64,000 nucleotides of DNA. Origin: Candidatus Rokuibacteriota bacterium (lineage in GTDB: Bacteria > Methylomirabilota > Methylomirabilia > Rokubacteriales > CSP1-6). Location of the stretch: positions 98,898 to 162,897 of the forward strand of contig QHRU01000032.1 of the NCBI GenBank assembly GCA_003220225.1, read 5' to 3'. Below the pieces are notes generated by a model. It was given only the letters and a program-made list of their open reading frames with translations. It ran no database searches and had not been told where the DNA came from. Both the position numbers and the translations under genes were made by a program. Each line of letters starts with the position of its first letter. Within the stretch, counting starts at the first letter, position 1. Below are positions 15,433 to 22,780 of the stretch, in pieces.

Positions 15433-18111
15433 ATGCCGCCCGAGCTCTATCGTCGGGCCCGGCGCGCCGAGGCCGGGGCAGAGCGCGCCGAGGACCGGCG
15501 TCGGCGCCGGCTCGACTTCTTCCGTGGAGCGCTCGCCGAGGGCCTCGAGGCGCTCAAGCAGCGTCACGCCGAGGGCGCTTCGGGCGAGGATTCGGTCCAC
15601 ACGCACGCCCGCTTCATGGACGACGTCGTCGCGTCGCTCTCCCACCTGGCGAGCGACGACGCCGAGGCGGCGGGCCTGACGCCCACGCCCTACGTGGTCG
15701 TCGCGCTGGGCGGCTACGGGCGCGGCGAGCTCCATCCCTCGAGCGACATCGACCTGATGATCGTCTACGACGGCGAGCTCTCGCCGTACGTGCAGCGCGT
15801 GATGCAGGAGCTGCTCTACACGCTCTGGGACCTCGGGCTGCACGTCGGCCACAGCCTGCGCTCGCTGGAGGACTGCGTGGCCATGGCGCGCACCGACTTC
15901 CCGAGCCGCACGTCCATGCAGCAGGCGCGGCTCGTCGTGGGCGACAAGAAGCTGTTCACGCGCTTCGGCCGCATGCTGCGCGACAACGTCTACCGCCACG
16001 ACTTCGAGCAGTTCCTGGCCACCACGCTGGCCGAGCGCGAGCAGCGCTATCGCAAGCACGGCGCCTCGCCCTACATCGGCGAGCCCAACATCAAGGAGTC
16101 CGCGGGCGGGCTGCGCGACATGCACACGGCCATGTGGCTGGGGGCGGCGAAGTTCGGCGCGCGCACGCTGCGCGAGCTGGCCGAGCGCGGGCTCATCACG
16201 CCGCACGAGCAGGAGGCGGCCGACCGCGCGCTGACCTTCCTCTGGCGCGTGCGGAACGAGCTGCATTTCTTCTCCGGCCACAAGAACGACGTGCTCTCCC
16301 GCGAGCTGCAGCCGCGCATCGCCAAGAACCTCGGCTACGAGAACGAGGACGACGCCCTCGGCGTCGAGCGCTTCATGCGCGACTACTACCTGAACGCGCG
16401 CGCGATCCACCGCGTGTCGCAGCGCCTCATCGCCCGCTGCCACGAGACGCTCTGGGTGCGCGGCTCCGCCGAGCGGCGGCAGCGCCTGCAGGCGCTGGCC
16501 GACGGGCTCGTGTTCTTCGACGGCCGCCTGCACCGCGCCGACCGCGATCCCGGGGTGCTGCGGCGCGACCCCGTCCGCCTCATGAAGGTGTTCTGGCACC
16601 TCCACCGTCTGGGCTGTGACCTCTCGCTCGGGCTGGAGCGCGCGGTGGAGGAGTCACTCGACGTCGTGGACGACGCGTTCCGGCGCTCGCCGGCCGTGCG
16701 CGACCTCTTCCTCGACATCTGCCGCTCGTGGGGGCGCGTCGCGCTGACCTTCTCGGAGATGCACGAGCTGGGACTGCTCGGGCGCTACCTGCCGGAGTTC
16801 GGCGGGCTCACGTGCCTCGTGCAGTACGACGTCTACCACAAGTTCTCGGCCGACCAGCACTCGCTGCTCGCCGTCGAGCACCTCGAGGCGCTGGCGCCCG
16901 GCCAGTCGTCGGAGTCGGAGGGCGTGGCCGCCGTCTTCAACGAGGTCGAGAAGCCCGAGCTGCTGATGCTCGGCATGCTGCTGCACGACATCGGCAAGGC
17001 CAAGGGCCACGGCCACGTCGCCAAGGGCATCCCGCTCATCCGCGAGCTGACCACGCGCATGGGGCTGCCGCCCGAGGACGCCGGCATGGTCGAGTTCCTC
17101 GTCGCGCACCACCTGACGATGTCGCACATCGCGCAGCGCCGCGACATCGACGATCCCAAGACGATCGAGACGTTCGCGGAGACCGTGGCCGACCCGCAGC
17201 GGCTGAGGATGCTCTATCTGTTGACGTGGGCGGACATGCGCGCGGTGGGGCCGGGCGTGCTGACCGGCTGGCAGGCGCGCATCCTGCACGAGCTCTACGC
17301 GCGCACGCTGGCGCGGCTGACGGGAGGGCGCGTCGCGAAGCCGAACCGCACGCAGCTGGCGGCGCGGCTGTGGGAGACGCTCGGCGGCGACGTTCCGATG
17401 GCCGATGTACGCGCGCACCTCGCCATGGTGCAAGACCGCTACCTCGCCACCACGAGCGTGCAGCGGATGGCCGCTCACCTGCGACTCGTGGCGCGTCTGG
17501 AGTCCGCGCCCGTCGCCACCGAGCTGTTCCACCATCCCGACCTCGGCTCCTCCGATCTCGTCGTGGTCACGCCCGACGTTCCGGGCCTCTTCGCGCTGAT
17601 CGCGGGCACGCTGGCCGCGCACGGCGTCAACATCATCTCGGCGCAGATCGCCACGCGCGCCGACGGCGTCGCCATCGACACCTTCCAGGTCAACGACCCC
17701 ACCGGCGAGGCGGTGACCTCGGCCGCGCAGTGGGGCCGCACCCTCGCCGCGCTGGCGGCGGTGCTCACGCACGAGCAGTCGGTGGACGGGCTGCTGGAGC
17801 GGCGGCGCGCCGGCGGGCGCGCCACGCCGCCCGGCGAGGCCAGGCCGAAGATCGCGGTGGACAACCGGCTGTCCGACGAGTACACGGTCATCGAGGTGAA
17901 ATGCCCGGACCGACTCGGCCTGCTCTACCTGATCACGCGTACGCTGTCTGCGCTGGATCTCGACATCGCCAGCGCGCGCATCGCGACGGAGATCGACCAG
18001 GCCCTCGACACCTTCTATGTCCTCGACCGCAAGGGCCGGCGGCTCGAGGACCCCGACGCCATCGAGCACGCCCGCGCGGCCCTCGCGCAGGCGCTGCTCC
18101 AGCCGATCTGA
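15433..18111 (+). CDS. glnD: [Protein-PII] uridylyltransferase/uridylyl-removing enzyme GlnD
   Basis: An 892-residue protein with the full GlnD domain order: nucleotidyltransferase (GGYGRGELHPSSDIDLM, residues about 95-112), the helical linker with GGLRDMHT, an HD domain (LLHDIGKAKGHGH, later VAHHLTMSHIAQRRD) and two C-terminal ACT domains (VTPDVPGLFALIAGTLAAHG and VKCPDRLGLLYLITRTLSAL). It uridylylates PII proteins when glutamine is low and removes UMP when glutamine, sensed by the ACT domains, is high. No PII or glnA gene is in the window. A TTGACA/TACGCT promoter precedes it, and the stop overlaps the next start (TGATG). Confidence 0.95.
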   Translation: MPPELYRRARRAEAGAERAEDRRRRRLDFFRGALAEGLEALKQRHAEGASGEDSVHTHARFMDDVVASLSHLASDDAEAAGLTPTPYVVVALGGYGRGELHPSSDIDLMIVYDGELSPYVQRVMQELLYTLWDLGLHVGHSLRSLEDCVAMARTDFPSRTSMQQARLVVGDKKLFTRFGRMLRDNVYRHDFEQFLATTLAEREQRYRKHGASPYIGEPNIKESAGGLRDMHTAMWLGAAKFGARTLRELAERGLITPHEQEAADRALTFLWRVRNELHFFSGHKNDVLSRELQPRIAKNLGYENEDDALGVERFMRDYYLNARAIHRVSQRLIARCHETLWVRGSAERRQRLQALADGLVFFDGRLHRADRDPGVLRRDPVRLMKVFWHLHRLGCDLSLGLERAVEESLDVVDDAFRRSPAVRDLFLDICRSWGRVALTFSEMHELGLLGRYLPEFGGLTCLVQYDVYHKFSADQHSLLAVEHLEALAPGQSSESEGVAAVFNEVEKPELLMLGMLLHDIGKAKGHGHVAKGIPLIRELTTRMGLPPEDAGMVEFLVAHHLTMSHIAQRRDIDDPKTIETFAETVADPQRLRMLYLLTWADMRAVGPGVLTGWQARILHELYARTLARLTGGRVAKPNRTQLAARLWETLGGDVPMADVRAHLAMVQDRYLATTSVQRMAAHLRLVARLESAPVATELFHHPDLGSSDLVVVTPDVPGLFALIAGTLAAHGVNIISAQIATRADGVAIDTFQVNDPTGEAVTSAAQWGRTLAALAAVLTHEQSVDGLLERRRAGGRATPPGEARPKIAVDNRLSDEYTVIEVKCPDRLGLLYLITRTLSALDLDIASARIATEIDQALDTFYVLDRKGRRLEDPDAIEHARAALAQALLQPI

Positions 18112-20738
18112 TGCTCGGCCGCTATCGCGACAGGGTGCGCGCGTGGAGCGACCCCTTCGGCCGCGTCCTGTTCCGCCTCCGGCTGCGCCCGAATCATCTG
18201 ACGGTGGCGGGGCTCGCGGCCAGCCTCGTCGCCGCGGGCTGCTTCATCGCGGGCCAGACGAGGACGGCCGGCCTCGTGCTGATCGTGGCCGGCCTCCTCG
18301 ACCTGCTCGATGGCTCGCTCGCCCGCGCCTCGGGGCAGGTGACGGCGTTCGGCGCGTTCCTCGACTCGGTGATCGACCGCTACTCCGACATCGCGGTGAT
18401 GCTCGGCATCGTCGTGCTCTACGCGCGCATGCCGAACCCGCGCGGCGCGCTGGTGGCCATGGCGGGCCTCGCGGGGTCGGTCATGGTCAGCTACACGAAG
18501 GCGCGCGCGGAGTCGATCGGGGTCGAGTGCAACGTCGGCATGATGGAGCGGCCCGAGCGGCTGATCTGCCTCATCGTCGGCGCGCTGCTCGACATCATGG
18601 AGCCGGCGCTCTGGGTCCTCGCCGTGTTGGCGAACCTCACGGCGGTCCAGCGCATCATCTTCACGCACCGGATGATGCAGGCCGCGCCGCGCCGTGCGCG
18701 CGTGCTGCTGCCCGTGCTCGCGGCCGCGCTGCTGCTGCTGCCGGCGGCGGGCCACGCGTCCTCCGAGACCGAGCGCGCGTGGTCGCGCGCCGTCACCGCC
18801 CTCCAGGAGGGCGACGCGGCGCCGCTCGCGCAGGCGTTCGCGACCGAGGCGGCGCAGGCGAGCCCGATCGGCGACCACGTGCGCTGGCTCCTGGCCGACG
18901 CGCTCGCGCGCCGCGGCGATTTCGCCGGCGCGCGGGCCGCGGCGATCGGCGTCGCCGACCAGCATCCGGACAGCCGTCTGGCGCCGCGCGCGCTCGTGCT
19001 GGCCTCGGTGCTCGCCTCGCGCGCCGGCGATGAGGTCGCCGCGCAGGCGGCGCTCCGGCGGCTGCTCGAGCGCTATCCCGACGCGGTGGAGGTTCCGGAG
19101 GCGCTCTACCTCCTCGGACAGACTGCCGAGGCGCGCGGTCACCCCGACGTCGCCGCGCTCGCGTACCGGCAACTGCGCGTGCTGGCGCCGACGACGGGTT
19201 ACGCGGAGGCGGCGAGCGACCGGCTCGGCGTGCTCGTGAGCGGCGGCACGCCGCTGCCGCCGCTGTCGATGGCCGAGCGGATCGACCGCGCCGAGCGGCT
19301 GCTGCGCGGCGGCGTGCCCAAGACGGCGGGCGACGAGGCCGAGCGCATCGCCGACGAGGCGCGCGACGCCGGCATCGTGGTGCGCGCGCTGCGCGTGGTC
19401 GGCGACGCGGCGGCGCGGCTCGGGCGCTACGAGGCCGGCGCCAGGGCGCTGGAGGCCGCGGCCAGGCACGCGCCGGCCGACCAGCAGCCGCGCCTGCGCA
19501 TCGACCAGGCGCGGTTCCTCATCCGCGCCGGACAGGACAAGCGTGCGATCGCGCTGCTGACGTCCGTGGCCGCCCGCGCGCCGGAGTCCGAAGCGGCGGA
19601 GGCGATGGCGCTGCAGGCACGCGTGTACGACGAGGGCAGCCGCGACGCCGACGCGATCGCGCTGTACCGGCAGATCGTCAAGCGCTTCCCCAATCGCGAG
19701 GTGGCCGCCGTCGCGCTGTGGCGGCTCGGCTGGCTGGCGTGGCTGCGCGGCGATCCGCGTGCCGCCGCCGCGGAGTGGAAGCACGTCGCCGAGCTGTCGG
19801 GCGGGCGTGGCCTGCGCGTGCCGGCCCTCTACTGGCGCGGGCGCGCGCTCGAGACGCTGAAGGACGAGGCGGGCGCGGAGTCGCTCTACACGAAGGTGCT
19901 GTCCGAGGCGCCGCGCGGCTACTACGGCGTGCTCGCCGCCCAGCGCGTCGTGGGGGCGGCGCCCGCCGCGATGCCGCGCGAGATCAGCACGCCGGCGCTG
20001 CCCGCAAACCCGTCGGAGGCGCTCAAGGCCGATCCGGGCTTCGCGCGGGTGGACCTGCTGCGCCGGATCGGTCTCGTCGAGTACGCGTGGGAGGAGCTGG
20101 AGGACGTCGTGCAGTCGTCCGTCGGCGATCCCGTGCGCCTCTACGGCGCCTCCAGCGCGTACGTGCGCGACGAGCGCTACCACCTGGCGCTGCGCATCGT
20201 GCGCCGCCACTTCGGTGCGCTCAGCACCTCCGGCGACCCGGCGCTGCCGCGCGCATTCTGGGAGGTCATCTATCCCTTCGGCTGGCGCGACGAGGTCGCG
20301 GCGGCCGCGAAGCGCGCCGGCCTCGACCCGTTCCTCGTGGCGGCCATCGTGCGCGAGGAGTCCAGCTACTATCCGCGGGCCGTGTCGCGCGCCGGCGCGC
20401 GCGGGCTCATGCAGCTCATGCCGGCGACGGCGAAGCCGATGGCCGACGTGCGCGGGCTTCCCTTCGAGGAAGGCGGCGTGCTCGACGATCCGCGGGCCAA
20501 CCTCGACCTGGGCACCGCGTTCTTCGCCGGTCTCATGAAGGAGTTCGGCGATCCGCGCCTGGCCATCGCCGCCTACAACGCCGGGCCCAAGCGCGTGCGC
20601 GACTGGTGGAAGGCGCGGCGCACGGGCGACATGGAGGCGTTCGTCGAGCAGATTCCCTACGACGAGACGCGCCAGTACGTGAAGCGCGTGATGCTCTCCT
20701 GGGCGGAGTACCGCCGGCTCTACGGCGAGCCGAAGTAG
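18111..20738 (+). CDS. CDP-alcohol phosphatidyltransferase fused to lytic transglycosylase
   Basis: One uninterrupted frame of 875 codons. Residues 1 to about 187 are a CDP-alcohol phosphatidyltransferase: DGSLAR, G and two Asp in the exact DGx2ARx8Gx3Dx3D arrangement, with several membrane helices. From about residue 188 it reads MMQAAPRRARVLLPVLAAAL, which would be a perfect signal peptide on its own. It is followed by TPR-like helices and a Slt70-type catalytic domain (EESSYYPRAVS with Glu750, GLMQLMP, AYNAGP). The ATGs at 18672 and 18675 are in frame and could start a separate transglycosylase, but there is no stop between the parts and no clear Shine-Dalgarno. As a fusion, the signal-like helix would be an extra membrane span placing the transglycosylase in the periplasm, a consistent topology. 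Confidence 0.75.
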   Translation: MLGRYRDRVRAWSDPFGRVLFRLRLRPNHLTVAGLAASLVAAGCFIAGQTRTAGLVLIVAGLLDLLDGSLARASGQVTAFGAFLDSVIDRYSDIAVMLGIVVLYARMPNPRGALVAMAGLAGSVMVSYTKARAESIGVECNVGMMERPERLICLIVGALLDIMEPALWVLAVLANLTAVQRIIFTHRMMQAAPRRARVLLPVLAAALLLLPAAGHASSETERAWSRAVTALQEGDAAPLAQAFATEAAQASPIGDHVRWLLADALARRGDFAGARAAAIGVADQHPDSRLAPRALVLASVLASRAGDEVAAQAALRRLLERYPDAVEVPEALYLLGQTAEARGHPDVAALAYRQLRVLAPTTGYAEAASDRLGVLVSGGTPLPPLSMAERIDRAERLLRGGVPKTAGDEAERIADEARDAGIVVRALRVVGDAAARLGRYEAGARALEAAARHAPADQQPRLRIDQARFLIRAGQDKRAIALLTSVAARAPESEAAEAMALQARVYDEGSRDADAIALYRQIVKRFPNREVAAVALWRLGWLAWLRGDPRAAAAEWKHVAELSGGRGLRVPALYWRGRALETLKDEAGAESLYTKVLSEAPRGYYGVLAAQRVVGAAPAAMPREISTPALPANPSEALKADPGFARVDLLRRIGLVEYAWEELEDVVQSSVGDPVRLYGASSAYVRDERYHLALRIVRRHFGALSTSGDPALPRAFWEVIYPFGWRDEVAAAAKRAGLDPFLVAAIVREESSYYPRAVSRAGARGLMQLMPATAKPMADVRGLPFEEGGVLDDPRANLDLGTAFFAGLMKEFGDPRLAIAAYNAGPKRVRDWWKARRTGDMEAFVEQIPYDETRQYVKRVMLSWAEYRRLYGEPK

Positions 20739-20742
20739 CGCG

Positions 20743-21387
20743 CTACTGCGCGGCTTGCTTCTCGGCCTCGAGCGGCTCCAGCCGGCTCAGCCGATCCTCC
20801 AGCGTGGGCTTCGCCGCCAGCCACCCGCCGCGCGGCGGGCCGTTCACCTTCGCCGCCGCGCGCAGCGCCTCCGCCATCGCGCGCCGGGGCGACTCGTAGC
20901 CCATGTCGCGAAGGATCTGGACGGCCTTCAGATCGGCGGCGATCTCCTGGTCGCGCGTGAACGCGCGCACGATGAGCGGGTTGGCGACGAAATCGAGGAG
21001 GCCGGCGCCCGGGATCGCGATGCCGAGCACGGTGAAGCCGGCGCCCGGCGACAGCGACAAGGCGCGCCGCTCCCCGATGTGTCCGAGCACCTCGTGGGCG
21101 ACCTCGTGAGCCACGAGCGCGTCGATGATCTTCGCCGGCTGGCGTGCGAGGCCCTGCGTGAAATAGAACGTCGCGTCCTCGACGGTGTACGCGCTGACCT
21201 TGCGGGTGCGAATCATCGCGAACGAGTACTCGCCGGGATCGTCGCTCGCCGCCTTCGCGGCGCGCCAGAGCGCCTCGGCGAGCACGCGCGTCTCCGGATC
21301 GGCGGGGTTGGGATAGTACGCGCGCTCGGCGACGGTGGCGCAGCCGGTGACCATGAGGAGCAGCGCGAGCGGCCACACACGCCTCAT
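20743..21387 (-). CDS. M48-family zinc metalloprotease lipoprotein
   Basis: A 214-residue protein with a lipobox (LLLMVTGC, lipidated Cys16), the zinc motif H94-E95-V-A-H98 and the third ligand in FTRDQEIAADLKAV. This is the compact single-domain M48 type related to BepA/LoiP, which degrades or refolds misfolded outer-membrane and periplasmic proteins. TAGCAT lies six bases before the ATG, suggesting a leaderless transcript. Its end converges with the transglycosylase gene four bases away. Both would act in the envelope. Confidence 0.85.
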   Translation of the reverse strand: MRRVWPLALLLMVTGCATVAERAYYPNPADPETRVLAEALWRAAKAASDDPGEYSFAMIRTRKVSAYTVEDATFYFTQGLARQPAKIIDALVAHEVAHEVLGHIGERRALSLSPGAGFTVLGIAIPGAGLLDFVANPLIVRAFTRDQEIAADLKAVQILRDMGYESPRRAMAEALRAAAKVNGPPRGGWLAAKPTLEDRLSRLEPLEAEKQAAQ

Positions 21388-21449
21388 GGATCCATGCTAC
21401 GGGCGGCGGCCCCCGGAAGTCGCCCAAAATCAGGCGGCGACGCGGGCGG

Positions 21450-22064
21450 CTATTTCGTCAACAGGGGCTTGAGATACGGCCACAGCCGCTCGGCGATCAC
21501 GCGCTGGCCCTCCACCGTCGGGTGGATGCCGTCGGGCTGGTTCAGGCGCACGTCGCCGGCCACGCCGTCCAGCAGGAAGGGCGCCAGCGGGACGCCGGTG
21601 GCGCGCGCGACCGCCGGGTACACGCCCGCGAACGCCCGCGCGTAGTCGTCGCCGTAGTTCGGCGGCAGGCGCATGCCCGCGAGCAGCACGCGGACGCCGG
21701 CGGCGCGGGCGCGCTCGATGATGCGCGTGAGGTTGTCGCGGAGGACGTCCGGCGCCTGGCCGCGCAGCCCGTCGTTGGCGCCGAGCGCGACGATGACGAC
21801 GTCCGGCCGCAGCTTCAGCACCCAGTCGATGCGTCGCAGCCCGCCCGCGCTGGTGTCGCCGCTGACGCCGGCGTTGATCACGCGGTACTCGAAGCCCTCG
21901 CGTCGCAGGCGCGCCTCGAGCACCGCCGGGTACGCCTCCTCGGGCGAGACGCCGAGCCCGGCCGTCAGGCTGTCGCCGAGCGCGGCGATGACGTGGTCGG
22001 CGGCGGACGCCGGCGACGCGACGAGCAGGAGGAGGACGACCGGCAGCGCGCGGAGGAGGCTCAC
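21450..22064 (-). CDS. tesA: Arylesterase / acyl-CoA thioesterase I, TesA-type
   Basis: A 204-residue SGNH hydrolase with a cleavable signal peptide (LLRALPVVLLLLVASPASA) and the four TesA blocks: ALGDSLTAGLGV, INAGVSGDTSAGGL, VALGANDGLRG and DGIHPTVEGQ. It hydrolyses thioesters and arylesters in the periplasm. It is divergent from ybbA-ybbP, the same neighbourhood as in E. coli and many proteobacteria, which strengthens the name. The GTG start has TACACT six bases upstream and no Shine-Dalgarno. Confidence 0.9.
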   Translation of the reverse strand: MSLLRALPVVLLLLVASPASAADHVIAALGDSLTAGLGVSPEEAYPAVLEARLRREGFEYRVINAGVSGDTSAGGLRRIDWVLKLRPDVVIVALGANDGLRGQAPDVLRDNLTRIIERARAAGVRVLLAGMRLPPNYGDDYARAFAGVYPAVARATGVPLAPFLLDGVAGDVRLNQPDGIHPTVEGQRVIAERLWPYLKPLLTK

Positions 22065-22070
22065 GCTCAG

Positions 22071-22080
22071 AGTGTAGTAT
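22071..22080. promoter_or_regulatory. Overlapping divergent -10 boxes of tesA and ybbA
   Basis: TACACT on the minus strand (22076-22071) is six bases before the tesA GTG, and TAGTAT on the plus strand (22075-22080) is seven bases before the ATG at 22088. The boxes overlap by two bases, so the two leaderless promoters would compete for polymerase. Confidence 0.45.
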
Positions 22081-22087
22081 GGGAGGG

Positions 22088-22780
22088 ATGCTCGTCTCGA
22101 TCCGAGACCTCACCCTGCGTCTGCCGAGCGGCGGCCGCACGCTCAGCGTGCTCGACGGCGTCTCGCTCGACGTCGACGCGGGCGAGGCGGTGGCCGTCGC
22201 CGGGCCCTCGGGAAGCGGCAAGTCCACGCTGCTCGGGCTCGTGGCCGGGCTCGACGCGCCGACGTCGGGCACGATCGTGGTCGCGGGCGTCGAGGTCACG
22301 CGGCTCGGCGAGGCGGCGCTGGCCCGCTTCCGCCGCGAGATGCTCGGCTACGTGTTCCAGTCCTACCACCTGATCCCGACGCTGACGGCGGCCGAGAACG
22401 TCGCGGTGCCGTTCGACCTCGCGGGCACGGCCGGCGCCACCGCGCGCACCGCCGACCTGCTCGCCAGCGTCGGCCTCGGCGACCGCGGCCATCACTATCC
22501 CGTGCAGCTCTCGGGCGGCGAGCAGCAGCGCGTCGCGGTCGCGCGCGCGATGGCGCTCGATCCGCCGCTGCTGCTGGCCGACGAGCCGACGGGCAACCTC
22601 GACTCCGCGACCGGCGGCGCCATCATCGACCTCCTCTTCGCGCTGAACCGCGACCGCGGCACGACGCTGCTGCTCGTCACCCACGACGAAGCCCTCGCCG
22701 AGCGCGCCGATCGCGTGGTGTCGCTGCGCGACGGCCGCATCGCCGGTGAGCGGCGGCGCGCGGGCGCGCTGGCCCCGTGA
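22088..22780 (+). CDS. ybbA: ABC transporter ATPase, YbbA/LolD family
   Basis: About 230 residues with all ABC motifs: Walker A GPSGSGKST, Q-loop VFQSYHLIPTLTAAEN, signature LSGGEQQRVAVARA and Walker B LLLADEPTGNLD. It belongs to the MacB/LolD-type subfamily that drives FtsX-like permeases. An ATG at 22079 would add three residues, but it lies in the -10 box, so 22088 (MLVSIRDL) is preferred. Stop and the next start overlap as GTGA. Confidence 0.9.
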   Translation: MLVSIRDLTLRLPSGGRTLSVLDGVSLDVDAGEAVAVAGPSGSGKSTLLGLVAGLDAPTSGTIVVAGVEVTRLGEAALARFRREMLGYVFQSYHLIPTLTAAENVAVPFDLAGTAGATARTADLLASVGLGDRGHHYPVQLSGGEQQRVAVARAMALDPPLLLADEPTGNLDSATGGAIIDLLFALNRDRGTTLLLVTHDEALAERADRVVSLRDGRIAGERRRAGALAP

